DNA of 15,397 nucleotides from SIG440 sp045645485 (GCA_045645485.1 JAZRIX010000063.1:1-15397), one strand, 5' to 3'; positions 1-7,612 are shown, counted from the first letter of the stretch. The notes: a model not told the origin generated them from the letters alone. A program made the numbers and translations.

Positions 1-230
1 CGCACCTCTTATTCAATTATTACATAAAATATGCATATTGTTAATAATTATATGAATAAATTATTCAAAATAAGAATATTTTTGGAAAAATGGAGCAAAA
101 AGCAAGAGAAAATCAAGTGTTTTATTGAGTTAAATTAATGAAGAAAAGTGTTTGTTCGAAAAAAGCGACAGAAAAAAATTTGATACTGATTAATCATCTG
201 AAAAAAATAATAAATAAAGATTGAAAAAAA
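1..230. other. AT-rich non-coding region left of the glyQS promoter
   Basis: This stretch is rich in A and T and has stops in all frames, and no credible gene is seen. It contains a perfect 12-base palindrome at 28-39 and a 7-1-7 inverted repeat at 53-67 (TGAATAA, one base, TTATTCA). A third copy of the TTATTCA half-site lies at 9-15. The arrangement looks like a control region for a leftward gene starting beyond the left edge. No known operator family is matched with confidence; the 7-1-7 spacing only superficially recalls Fur-family boxes. Confidence 0.5.
16..44 (-). promoter_or_regulatory. possible leftward promoter for a gene off the left edge
   Basis: Read on the minus strand, TTAACA (44 to 39) is followed after 17 bases by AATAAT (21 to 16), which has a TG one base upstream, as in extended -10 promoters. 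A candidate ribosome site AAGAGGTG follows at 10 to 3. The predicted transcript start would fall very near this site, so either the leader is very short or one of the two assignments is wrong. In DNA this AT-rich such matches also arise by chance. Confidence 0.3.
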
Positions 231-231
231 C

Positions 232-260
232 TTGCAGAAAATGTTTTTTTGTGTTACAAT
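232..260 (+). promoter_or_regulatory. sigma-A promoter of the glyQS-holB-ricT unit
   Basis: TTGCAG at 232-237 and TACAAT at 255-260 are separated by exactly 17 bases. A TG two bases before the -10 box gives an extended -10. Transcription is predicted to start near 267, leaving a leader of about 117 bases before the glyQS ATG. The -10 context closely matches those of the smc and 13441 promoters. Confidence 0.75.
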
Positions 261-283
261 ATACTCTGTCTATGTGTATGATT

Positions 284-362
284 GGTTTCGGAAAGCTAAG
301 TTTTCTGAAAGCCTGCAAATATTCCGCTGGCTCACGGCGGGTGAAACTCAAATTCTGTGAGC
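284..362 (+). promoter_or_regulatory. structured leader of glyQS
   Basis: A first hairpin pairs 284-294 with 302-313 (about 11 pairs, one bulged G, 7-base loop). A second pairs GCTCAC at 330-335 with GTGAGC at 357-362, ending just before the AAAGG ribosome site at 366-370. TCAC at 332-335 can instead pair with GTGA at 341-344, so two exclusive folds exist near the ribosome site. The leader is too short for a canonical T-box and lacks the AGGGTGGAACCGCG antiterminator sequence. Any regulatory role is inference. Confidence 0.4.
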
Positions 363-383
363 GGGAAAGGTAATGTGATTCAA

Positions 384-1766
384 ATGAAAAATACCGAAAA
401 AACAATGGAAAAAGTCGTTGCTCTTTGTAAAGGCAGAGGCTTTGTATACCCCGGTTCCGAAATTTACGGCGGTCTGGCAAATACATGGGATTACGGTCCT
501 TTGGGTGTAGAACTCAAGAACAACGTAAAGCGTGCATGGTGGAAAAAGTTCATTCAGGAAAGCCCCTACAACGTTGGTCTTGATGCGGCAATTCTTATGA
601 ACCCTCAGACATGGGTTGCATCAGGTCACGTTGGTGGTTTCTCTGACCCTCTGATGGACTGCAAGGAATGTAAGGCACGTTTCCGTGCAGACAAGCTTAT
701 TGAAGATGCGGCAGGCGTATCTGCTGACGGTTGGTCAGACCAGAAAATGCTTGATTTTATCAACGAACAGGACATAAAATGTCCCAATTGCGGAAAGCAT
801 AACTTTACGGACATCAGAAAGTTCAATCTTATGTTCAAGACTTTCCAGGGTGTTACAGAAGACAGCTCAAGCGAAATTTTCCTGAGACCTGAAACAGCTC
901 AGGGTATCTTTGTAAACTTTAAGAATGTTCAGAGAACATCAAGAAAGAAGGTTCCCTTCGGTATTGGTCAGGTTGGCAAGTCATTCCGAAACGAAATTAC
1001 TCCAGGCAACTTTACTTTCAGAACCCGTGAGTTTGAACAGATGGAGCTTGAATTCTTCTGCAAGCCCGGCACAGACCTTGACTGGTTTGCATACTGGAAG
1101 GATTTCTGCAAAAACTGGCTCCTTTCATTGAATATTGCTGAAGAAAACATCAAAATGCGTGACCACGAACAGGAAGAGCTCTCTCACTACAGCAAGGGTA
1201 CAACAGATATCGAATTTATGTTCCCCTTCGGTTGGGGCGAGCTTTGGGGCATTGCAGACCGTACAGACTTTGACCTGAAACAGCACGCAAACCACAGCGG
1301 TGAAAAGTTTGAATACAACGACCCTGAAACAAACGAGAAGTACATTCCCTACTGCGTAGAACCGTCACTCGGTGCTGACCGTGTTACCCTTGCATTCCTT
1401 TGCGAGGCTTATGACGAAGAGGTTGTTGATGCAGAAAAGAATGATATCCGTACAGTAATGAGATTCCATCCCGCACTTGCTCCTATCAAGGCGGCTGTTC
1501 TGCCCCTTTCAAAGAAGCTTTCAGAGGGTGCGGAAAAGGTATACGCAAAGCTTGCGGCTGAATTTATGTGTGAATATGACGAAGCAGGAAGTATCGGTAA
1601 GCGTTACCGCAGACAGGATGAAATCGGAACACCCTTCTGTATCACTTATGACTTTGATTCCGAAGAAGACGGTACTGTTACAGTTCGTCACCGTGATACA
1701 ATGGAACAGGAAAGAGTAAAGATTGATGACCTTGTTGCATATATCAGCGAAAGAATTAAGTTTTAG
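384..1766 (+). CDS. glyQS: glycyl-tRNA synthetase, homodimeric type
   Basis: This is a cytoplasmic class II aminoacyl-tRNA synthetase that joins glycine to tRNA-Gly using ATP. At 460 residues it matches the single-chain (alpha2) type, not the split alpha/beta enzyme. The N-terminus carries the family stretch ending WDYGPLG. Two CxxC pairs (C93/C96 and C133/C136) form a zinc-ribbon-like insert. Motif 2 begins at F201-R-N-E, with the REFEQ-E segment after it, and motif 3 contains G330-A-D-R. The last 100 residues or so form the anticodon-binding domain. I chose ATG 384 because the protein then starts as homologues do; AAAGG lies at 366-370. GTG 375 (in frame, adding three residues) is a possible alternative with tighter spacing. 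It is first in a unit with holB and ricT, driven by the promoter at 232-260. The gene is also named glyS in some genomes. Confidence 0.96.
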   Translation: MKNTEKTMEKVVALCKGRGFVYPGSEIYGGLANTWDYGPLGVELKNNVKRAWWKKFIQESPYNVGLDAAILMNPQTWVASGHVGGFSDPLMDCKECKARFRADKLIEDAAGVSADGWSDQKMLDFINEQDIKCPNCGKHNFTDIRKFNLMFKTFQGVTEDSSSEIFLRPETAQGIFVNFKNVQRTSRKKVPFGIGQVGKSFRNEITPGNFTFRTREFEQMELEFFCKPGTDLDWFAYWKDFCKNWLLSLNIAEENIKMRDHEQEELSHYSKGTTDIEFMFPFGWGELWGIADRTDFDLKQHANHSGEKFEYNDPETNEKYIPYCVEPSLGADRVTLAFLCEAYDEEVVDAEKNDIRTVMRFHPALAPIKAAVLPLSKKLSEGAEKVYAKLAAEFMCEYDEAGSIGKRYRRQDEIGTPFCITYDFDSEEDGTVTVRHRDTMEQERVKIDDLVAYISERIKF

Positions 1767-1824
1767 TATCTGCCAAAGGTAAGATGTTCTTTGACTTCGC
1801 CTTTGAGAAAAGGTGGGATTGTTG

Positions 1825-2835
1825 ATGCTTTCCGATGTTGTCGGACATGAAAAAATAAAAAGAGTTCTTGTGGCTTCCCATTTTCAGAACCGTGTGGGGC
1901 ATGCATATATTTTTGAAGGTTCCAAGGGCAGCGGCAGACTTTCAACAGCACTGGCCTTTGCAAAGCTGTTGCTGTGCGAAAACCCTCAGGACGGTGAACC
2001 TTGCGGTTCCTGCCGAAACTGTATAATGTGTGAATCGGGCAATCATCCTGATGTTCAGGTTGTAACCAACGAGCTTTATGACGAGTCAAAAAAATCCACA
2101 GATGTTCTTGTGGATACAGTAAGAAATATGAAAAAGGATATTTTTATAAAGCCTTTTCTTGCTGAAAGAAAGATTTATATTGTTCCTTCCGCGGATACTA
2201 TGAATCTTTATGCTCAGAACAGCCTTTTAAAGGTTCTTGAAGAACCGCCTGAATACTGCACAATTATTCTTATTGCTGAAAATGCAAATACATTTTTACC
2301 GACCATTCTTTCGCGAACTGTTTCTTTGCGGTTTTTCCCTCTTCAATCGGAGCTTGTTGAGGATTATGTAAAAAAGACATTCCCGCAGCTTGGCGAGAAA
2401 TGCCTTACTGTTGCCGCGATGAGCGGAGGCTGTATAGGAAAAGCAAAGGAGCTGGCAGAAGCTGATGGTGTTCTGGAAATGAGAAATGAACTTTTTTCGT
2501 GCATTGTGACTCTTTCCGGAAAAGGTTCAAGGTCGGTTTATGATGCGGTACTTTTTTTGAAGCATAACAAGGACGAAATCAAAACAGTATTTGATATGAT
2601 GCAGGGGCTTTTCCGCGACCTTTTGCTGATAAAGCAAAGGGGTACGGCAGAAGGACTTCTGAATCCGGATAAATTTGCTGAAATTCAGCAGATTGCGGAC
2701 CGTTTACGTACTGATACGCCAGTGAAGCTGTTGGAGATACTGGCGAAATACAATGAGTATTTATCAAGAAATATAAGCCTTGCACAGGTTTCGCAGTGCA
2801 TGTGCTTGGAACTTTGGGAGGCAATACATGACTGA
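1825..2835 (+). CDS. holB: DNA polymerase III clamp-loader subunit delta prime
   Basis: Delta prime is the structural subunit of the clamp loader, which places the beta sliding clamp on DNA at the replication fork. The 336-residue AAA+ protein begins with the expected VVGHEKIK...HAYIFEG segment. The P-loop position reads GSKGSGRL (residues 32-39), with arginine 38 where an active Walker A has lysine, in keeping with delta prime being a non-hydrolysing subunit. Cysteines 51, 60, 63 and 66 match the zinc module of the family. The sensor region reads S163-R-T where many homologues have SRC. ATG 1825 is preceded by AAAGGTGG with 8 bases of spacing; the in-frame GTG 1813 lies inside that ribosome site and is rejected. 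It starts 58 bases after glyQS and overlaps ricT by 8 bases, so translation of the two is probably coupled. Confidence 0.92.
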   Translation: MLSDVVGHEKIKRVLVASHFQNRVGHAYIFEGSKGSGRLSTALAFAKLLLCENPQDGEPCGSCRNCIMCESGNHPDVQVVTNELYDESKKSTDVLVDTVRNMKKDIFIKPFLAERKIYIVPSADTMNLYAQNSLLKVLEEPPEYCTIILIAENANTFLPTILSRTVSLRFFPLQSELVEDYVKKTFPQLGEKCLTVAAMSGGCIGKAKELAEADGVLEMRNELFSCIVTLSGKGSRSVYDAVLFLKHNKDEIKTVFDMMQGLFRDLLLIKQRGTAEGLLNPDKFAEIQQIADRLRTDTPVKLLEILAKYNEYLSRNISLAQVSQCMCLELWEAIHD

Positions 2836-3691
2836 AGTTATCGGTGTGAGATTTAATAAAGCAGGAAAAATATATTACTTTGATCCGAAAGGGAAAAAGG
2901 TGGAGGTAGGCGACGGGATTGTTGTTGAGACATCCAGAGGTGTAGAATTCGGTTATGTTGCCGTAAAAAACAAGGAAATCGAAGACAACGAAATTGTGAC
3001 GCCCCTGAAGCCTATAATCCGAAAAGCAACAGATGCGGACTTTGAGACTCTTAAGAAAAACAAGGAGAAAGAAAAAGAAGCATTTGAAATTGCAGTGAAA
3101 AAAATTCAGGAACACAAGCTGGATATGAAGCTTATCAATACGGAATATACCTTTGACGGAAGCAAAATACTTTTTTATTTCACAGCGGATGGACGAATTG
3201 ACTTCCGTGAATTGGTAAAGAGTCTTGCAAGTGTTTTCCGTACCAGAATTGAGCTCAGACAGATGGGCGTCCGTGACGAGGCGAAAACTCTCGGAGCAAT
3301 AAGCATTTGCGGAAGACCCTTGTGCTGTTCAAGCTTTCTTAATGATTTTCATTCTGTATCAATCAGAATGGCAAAGGATCAGGGTTTGTCTTTGAATCCT
3401 ACAAAAATTTCAGGAATATGCGGAAGACTTATGTGTTGTCTGCAGTATGAACAGGCAGCGTATGAAAGCCTTCTGAAAAAGGTTCCGGGAAAAGGCTCTC
3501 TTGTTGAGTATGACGGACAGAAGGGTGTCGTTACAGATACCTTTGTTCTGAAAGGACTTGTGAAGGTTAAATTCGGAACTCCTGAGGATTTCTCGTTCAA
3601 GATTCTTGACGCAAAGGACTTGCAAATCCTGAAAAAAGGAAAATCAGAACCTATCCCTGATGATGTAAAAGAAGAACTTAAAGAGGATTAA
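2828..3691 (+). CDS. ricT: PSP1-domain regulatory protein RicT (YaaT)
   Basis: This 287-residue protein belongs to the PSP1/YaaT family, called RicT in Bacillus, where with RicA and RicF it forms an iron-sulfur complex that promotes RNase Y-dependent mRNA maturation and affects sporulation and biofilm formation. The sequence shows the family opening (TEVIGVRFNKAGKIYYFDP) and two copies of a CGRxxCC cluster, at C161-C167 and C198-C204, the expected metal-binding cysteines. The tail after about residue 270 is charged and low in complexity. ATG 2828 overlaps the end of holB (ATGACTGA), the usual arrangement for this pair in Firmicutes. An in-frame upstream start at 2780 would lengthen the overlap and add an unrelated N-terminus, so it is rejected. 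RicA and RicF are not encoded in the window. A terminator follows 6 bases after the stop. Confidence 0.9.
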   Translation: MTEVIGVRFNKAGKIYYFDPKGKKVEVGDGIVVETSRGVEFGYVAVKNKEIEDNEIVTPLKPIIRKATDADFETLKKNKEKEKEAFEIAVKKIQEHKLDMKLINTEYTFDGSKILFYFTADGRIDFRELVKSLASVFRTRIELRQMGVRDEAKTLGAISICGRPLCCSSFLNDFHSVSIRMAKDQGLSLNPTKISGICGRLMCCLQYEQAAYESLLKKVPGKGSLVEYDGQKGVVTDTFVLKGLVKVKFGTPEDFSFKILDAKDLQILKKGKSEPIPDDVKEELKED

Positions 3692-3697
3692 TATGAG

Positions 3698-3729
3698 CGA
3701 GGCTGTTCACTGCAACAGCCTCGTTTTTT
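3698..3729 (+). terminator. intrinsic terminator of the glyQS-holB-ricT unit
   Basis: A perfect 10-base-pair stem (CGAGGCTGTT at 3698-3707 with AACAGCCTCG at 3714-3723) has a 6-base loop and is followed directly by TTTTTT at 3724-3729. This is a textbook rho-independent terminator just after the ricT stop codon. Confidence 0.95.
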
Positions 3730-3757
3730 GTATAAAAGAATTTACTATCTATCAGTA

Positions 3758-3890
3758 CTAAATTCTATATACAAAAACAAAATTTAGATTGTCCGTGCAA
3801 ATTTTTCTGCCTATAGCAGAAACGCACATGGACGACCAAAAGCGTAAATGCTACGACCGCCGCCTGCGGCGAGCGGTGTAGCGGTTTTCT
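3758..3890. other. cluster of three inverted repeats, candidate structured RNA
   Basis: Between the ricT terminator and the smc promoter lie three consecutive dyads. The first pairs CTAAATT (3758-3764) with AATTTAG (3781-3787). The second is a long imperfect hairpin: GTCCGTGC (3791-3798) with GCAC and GGAC (3824-3827, 3830-3833), enclosing TTTCTGC (3804-3810) with GCAGAAA (3816-3822). The third is GC-rich: GCTAC (3850-3854), CCGC and CGCC pair with GGCG, GCGG and GTAGC (ending 3882), followed by GGTTTTCTTG. No open reading frame is credible here. A weak rightward promoter could start near 3741 (TTTACT, then TATATA at 3766), but the spacing is poor. It could be a small RNA, a repeat element or a decayed sequence; I do not recognise a family. 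Confidence 0.4.
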
Positions 3891-3919
3891 TGTTAATCAT
3901 AAAGTTTTTTTTACAGGTA

Positions 3920-3948
3920 TAGACAAATTTCAAAATTTGTGATACAAT
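3920..3948 (+). promoter_or_regulatory. sigma-A promoter of the smc-ftsY unit
   Basis: TAGACA (3920-3925) and TACAAT (3943-3948) are separated by 17 bases, with TG just upstream of the -10 box (extended -10). The predicted start is near 3955, giving a leader of about 94 bases. The core at 3936-3950 is identical over 15 bases to the core of the promoter before 13441. Confidence 0.8.
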
Positions 3949-3955
3949 AATTATT

Positions 3956-4040
3956 CAGAATTTATTCTGGTGAAGTAGTGCCTTTTTGCGCTACGGTGCG
4001 GAAAACTCATTGTTCGTTGAGGGTTTTCTGCAAAGGAGGT
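3956..4040 (+). promoter_or_regulatory. hairpin-rich smc leader with a near-perfect ribosome site
   Basis: Three hairpins fill the leader. CAGAA (3956-3960) pairs with TTCTG (3965-3969) at the very 5' end. GTAGTGC (3975-3981) pairs with GCGCTAC (3988-3994). GCGGAAAA plus CTCA (3998-4009) pairs with TGAG plus TTTTCTGC (4018-4031) around a bulged GG. The last stem abuts the ribosome site AAAGGAGGT at 4032-4040, which is 8 bases before the TTG start. The 5' hairpin could protect the message; effects on translation are inference. Confidence 0.5.
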
Positions 4041-4048
4041 AGTTTTAT

Positions 4049-7000
4049 TTGCATCTGAAGAGTGTTGAAATTCACGGTTTCAAATCTTTTGCGGACAAGA
4101 TTTATCTTGACTTTAATCCTGGTATAACTGCTATTGTCGGACCCAACGGTTCAGGCAAGAGCAATATTTCTGATGCCATTCGTTGGGTTATGGGCGAACA
4201 AAGTGCCCGTTCACTCCGAGGCAGCAGAATGGAGGATGTTATATTTGCAGGCACTGAGGTCAGAAAGCCTCAGGGCTTTGCTGAGGTGTCTCTTACCCTT
4301 GACAACTCCGAGAAAGCTCTGCCTGTTGATTTTGAAGAGGTGGAAATTACAAGACGTGTATACAGAAGCGGCGAAGGTGAATATTTTATCAACCGTGCTG
4401 CCTGCCGTCTCAAGGATATTCATGAGCTTTTTATGGACACAGGTATCGGACGTGAGGGTTATTCAATCATCGGGCAGGGAAAAATTGATGAAATCCTCAG
4501 CAACAAGTCGGAAGACAGACGAAGAATTTTTGAAGAAGCCGCAGGAATTACAAAGTATAAATACAGAAAAAATGAAGCTGAAAAGAAGCTTGAAAAAACA
4601 AATGAAAATCTGACACGTGTCAATGATATTATGTCGGAGCTTTCGGGTCAGCTGGAGCCTCTCAGAATCCAGTCCGAAAAGGCGAGAAAATATCTCAATC
4701 TTCGTGATGAACTGAAGGTTATTGACGTAAATGTGGCGGTTGCTTCCATTCTGAGGTATCGTGAGGAGCTGAAGGAAACAGAGGCTCGGATTGAAGCTCT
4801 TGCAAACAGTATTGACCTTATGCAGCAGGATATTGACAGCAAAGAACAGCTGACTCAGGAGTTGTATGAAAAAATTGATTTATTTGAAGAACAGATGGAG
4901 GAATGCAGACGTAACCAAATGCAGGCGGCAGACCAATCTGCAGAAGAAAACAACAAAATCAGCCTTGCCTATGCAAGCATCGAGCATTGCCGTGAGAATA
5001 TTGCGAGAATCACCGATGAAATAGGAAAGAATGAGCGTGGACTTGTTCAGCTGGATGAGCTGATAAAGAATTATGAGAGTACATATGAAGAACTCAGAAA
5101 AGAGCGCGAGGTTCTTTTGCAGAATATTGCTGAAGCAGAGGCGGAATTTGAAAAAGTAAATTCAGTTTTTGAGGGAAACAATGAAAATATAGAGAAGCTC
5201 AGAAATGAGATTATTGAAAAATCTTCTGAAATTAATTCTCTCAGGAGCAAGGCATCAAACTACAACATTCTTGTTGAGAACTTTGAGAGAGAACGCAAGA
5301 ATATTCAGGATGAGCTTGAACGTCACAATCAGGAGCATGAGCGGATTGCAGCAAATAACAGTGTTATTGAAAAAGGTCTTATTAAGCTTACAGAAGAATT
5401 TGAAAGCTTGAAGGAACTTTCACAGCAGACAGAGCTGCAGGTGAAGGAATGTCAGGAAAGCCTTGACACAATTAATGAGAAAAAGAACACCTTGTTGGCG
5501 GATTTGAGCAGAAAGATGTCAAGAAAAGGCGTTCTTGAAGATATGGAAAATGATTACGAAGGCTACAGCCGTACTGTAAAGGCGGTTATGACAGCACATT
5601 CGGACGGCCCGCTCAAAAACGCAAGGATTTACGGTCCTGTCACAAAGCTTATTTCCACGGAAAAGAAGTATGTGCTGGCAATTGAAGTTGCTCTCAATAA
5701 CGTAAATCAGAACATTGTTACCGAAAACGAGCAGGATGCAAAGGCGGCAATTAATTATCTCAAATCAGGAAAGCTGGGCAGAGCAACTTTTATGCCTGTG
5801 TCGACGGTGAAGGCAAGAAACACTGATTATCAGGGTGCAGAGAAAATGAAAGGTTTTATTGCTCTTGCACAGGATATTGTGACCTATGACAGCAAGTATT
5901 CGGGGATTGTGGGAAGTGTGCTTGGCGGAACGGTTGTTGTGGACAATATTGACAACGCCATTGCTATGGCTGCCAAATGCGGACACAAATTCAAGATAGT
6001 TACGCTTGAGGGCGAGGTAATGCAGCCTGGCGGTGCTATGAGCGGTGGTAGCTCAGGCAGGAACTCGGGATTTTTGTCAAGGGCGGCAGAAATTGAAACC
6101 CTGAGCATTGAAATTGATGACATAAACAAAAAGCTGAAAGATATTGACAGCGAAAAAGAGAAAAGTTCAGCAAAGCTTCAGGATTTGGCTCAAAAAGCAG
6201 AGGAAAGCAGAAAAGCACTTTCTGAAAAGAGCGAGGAATATATAAGGGCAAAGGCTGATTCCGACCACAGCAGAACATATCTGGAGGCGGCAGAGGAACG
6301 TCTTGCACAGCTTCTTCAGGAGTCTGAGACAATAGAAAAGAGAACGGCAGAAATTGCGGCGGATATCAAGCTTTGTGAAAATACTGCACAAGAGCTTGAG
6401 GAATGCGTTGCAAAACTGCGCAGAGATGCTGACAGCAAGCAGTCTGAATCTGAAGAATTTTCTCAGAAGGTAAAGACGGTTCAGGATTTGCTTATCAACC
6501 TCAGAATTGAAGAAAATGCAAACCAGAAGGACATAGACGTTCAGGAGGAACGTCTTGCGGCTGTCCGTTCTGAACGAAAGGAAATTCTTGACGGAAATAT
6601 CGAAAAAACTGAAGCAATAAAGGCTCTGAATTCAAGGATTGATGAAATAAACGCAGAGATTATTGCGGACAAGGAAAAGCTTGAAAAGCTTGGTGTTCAT
6701 GCAAAAAATCTTGAAACACAGCTTGCTGAGCTGGGCGAGGCAAGAAAGGATGCTGACCAGAAATCCAAGGAACAACAGGAGCAGGTGAAGCTTCTTCGTG
6801 AAAAATTATTCAATCTGGGACAGCAAAAAGCAAAAGTCGAAGGTGTAAAATCAAAATATGAAGGCGACCTTGACGGACTTTTTGAATATCTCTGGAATGA
6901 ATATGAGCTTACCTTCAGTGATGCCAGAGAACTTCGCACCGAGGAAGTCTTTGATTTGAAGGAAGCAACAGAACGAATTGCAGAGCTGAAGAGTAAAATT

Positions 7001-7612
7001 AAGGCATTGGGTAATATTAATATTGATGCAATTGAAGAATACAAAATGGTGAAGGAACGTTTTGACTTCCTTACTGAACAGACTGTTGACCTTGAAAAAG
7101 CAAAGGGCGAGCTTGAAAAAATCATTGAAGAGATGATGACAATAATGAAAAAGCAGTTTTCGGAGCAGTTTGCTATAATAAGCAAAAACTTCAATAATGT
7201 TTTCCGCGAACTGTTTGGCGGCGGACAGGCACAGCTTGAGCTTGTTGACCCTGAGGATATTATGGAGACCGGTGTTGAGATTGTTGCACAGCCTCCTGGA
7301 AAGAAACTTCAGAGTCTGACCCTTCTTTCAGGCGGTGAGCGTGCATTCACAGCTATTGCTTTGCTTTTTGCGATTCTGAAGGTGAGACCGACTCCGTTCT
7401 GTATTCTGGACGAAATTGAGGCGGCTCTTGATGACATTAATGTTTACCGTTATGCTGATTATCTGAAAAAGTACAGTCAGAAATCACAGTTTATTGTTGT
7501 TACCCACAGAAGAGGAACAATGGAAGCGGCAAATATCCTTTACGGTGTTACTATGCAGGAAAAAGGTATTTCAAAATTATTATCATTGAATATAGATGAG
7601 GTGGCTGAATAA
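4049..7612 (+). CDS. smc: chromosome segregation ATPase SMC
   Basis: SMC is the core ATPase of bacterial condensin (with ScpA and ScpB), which loads at the origin and folds and segregates the chromosome. The 1187-residue length is normal for the family. The Walker A motif is G31-PNGSGKS, followed by long coiled coils, a hinge at roughly residues 505-690 containing GGAMSGGS near 662-669, a second coiled coil, the signature LSGGE at 1093-1097 and Walker B ILDE at 1119-1122. The N-terminus (HLKSVEIHGFKSFADK) fixes the start at TTG 4049. That codon is weak, but AAAGGAGGT lies 8 bases upstream. It is first in its unit and overlaps ftsY by one base (TAATG). rnc, which often precedes smc in Firmicutes, is absent here. 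The gene has its own promoter. Confidence 0.97.
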   Translation: MHLKSVEIHGFKSFADKIYLDFNPGITAIVGPNGSGKSNISDAIRWVMGEQSARSLRGSRMEDVIFAGTEVRKPQGFAEVSLTLDNSEKALPVDFEEVEITRRVYRSGEGEYFINRAACRLKDIHELFMDTGIGREGYSIIGQGKIDEILSNKSEDRRRIFEEAAGITKYKYRKNEAEKKLEKTNENLTRVNDIMSELSGQLEPLRIQSEKARKYLNLRDELKVIDVNVAVASILRYREELKETEARIEALANSIDLMQQDIDSKEQLTQELYEKIDLFEEQMEECRRNQMQAADQSAEENNKISLAYASIEHCRENIARITDEIGKNERGLVQLDELIKNYESTYEELRKEREVLLQNIAEAEAEFEKVNSVFEGNNENIEKLRNEIIEKSSEINSLRSKASNYNILVENFERERKNIQDELERHNQEHERIAANNSVIEKGLIKLTEEFESLKELSQQTELQVKECQESLDTINEKKNTLLADLSRKMSRKGVLEDMENDYEGYSRTVKAVMTAHSDGPLKNARIYGPVTKLISTEKKYVLAIEVALNNVNQNIVTENEQDAKAAINYLKSGKLGRATFMPVSTVKARNTDYQGAEKMKGFIALAQDIVTYDSKYSGIVGSVLGGTVVVDNIDNAIAMAAKCGHKFKIVTLEGEVMQPGGAMSGGSSGRNSGFLSRAAEIETLSIEIDDINKKLKDIDSEKEKSSAKLQDLAQKAEESRKALSEKSEEYIRAKADSDHSRTYLEAAEERLAQLLQESETIEKRTAEIAADIKLCENTAQELEECVAKLRRDADSKQSESEEFSQKVKTVQDLLINLRIEENANQKDIDVQEERLAAVRSERKEILDGNIEKTEAIKALNSRIDEINAEIIADKEKLEKLGVHAKNLETQLAELGEARKDADQKSKEQQEQVKLLREKLFNLGQQKAKVEGVKSKYEGDLDGLFEYLWNEYELTFSDARELRTEEVFDLKEATERIAELKSKIKALGNINIDAIEEYKMVKERFDFLTEQTVDLEKAKGELEKIIEEMMTIMKKQFSEQFAIISKNFNNVFRELFGGGQAQLELVDPEDIMETGVEIVAQPPGKKLQSLTLLSGGERAFTAIALLFAILKVRPTPFCILDEIEAALDDINVYRYADYLKKYSQKSQFIVVTHRRGTMEAANILYGVTMQEKGISKLLSLNIDEVAE

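Noticed and set aside
190..383. T-box or glycine riboswitch before glyQS
   Set aside because: The predicted leader is too short, lacks the AGGGTGGAACCGCG T-box sequence and any terminator, and shows no glycine-aptamer core sequence.
1774..1805. Hairpin between glyQS and holB as a terminator
   Set aside because: CAAAGG and CCTTTG can pair, but the stem is interrupted and is followed by AGAAAAGG, not a T-run. holB is better read as part of the same unit.
2780..2827. Longer RicT N-terminus starting at 2780
   Set aside because: The extra 16 residues are the out-of-frame reading of the holB end and do not match the family. ATG 2828 gives the conserved start.
2579..3115. 178-residue minus-strand frame across the holB-ricT junction
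   Set aside because: Both genes on the plus strand are clear family members; the antisense frame is Phe/Cys-rich low-quality sequence.
3741..3771. Promoter for the folded element before smc
   Set aside because: TTTACT and TATATA are 19 bases apart and poorly matched, so I did not list it as a separate promoter.
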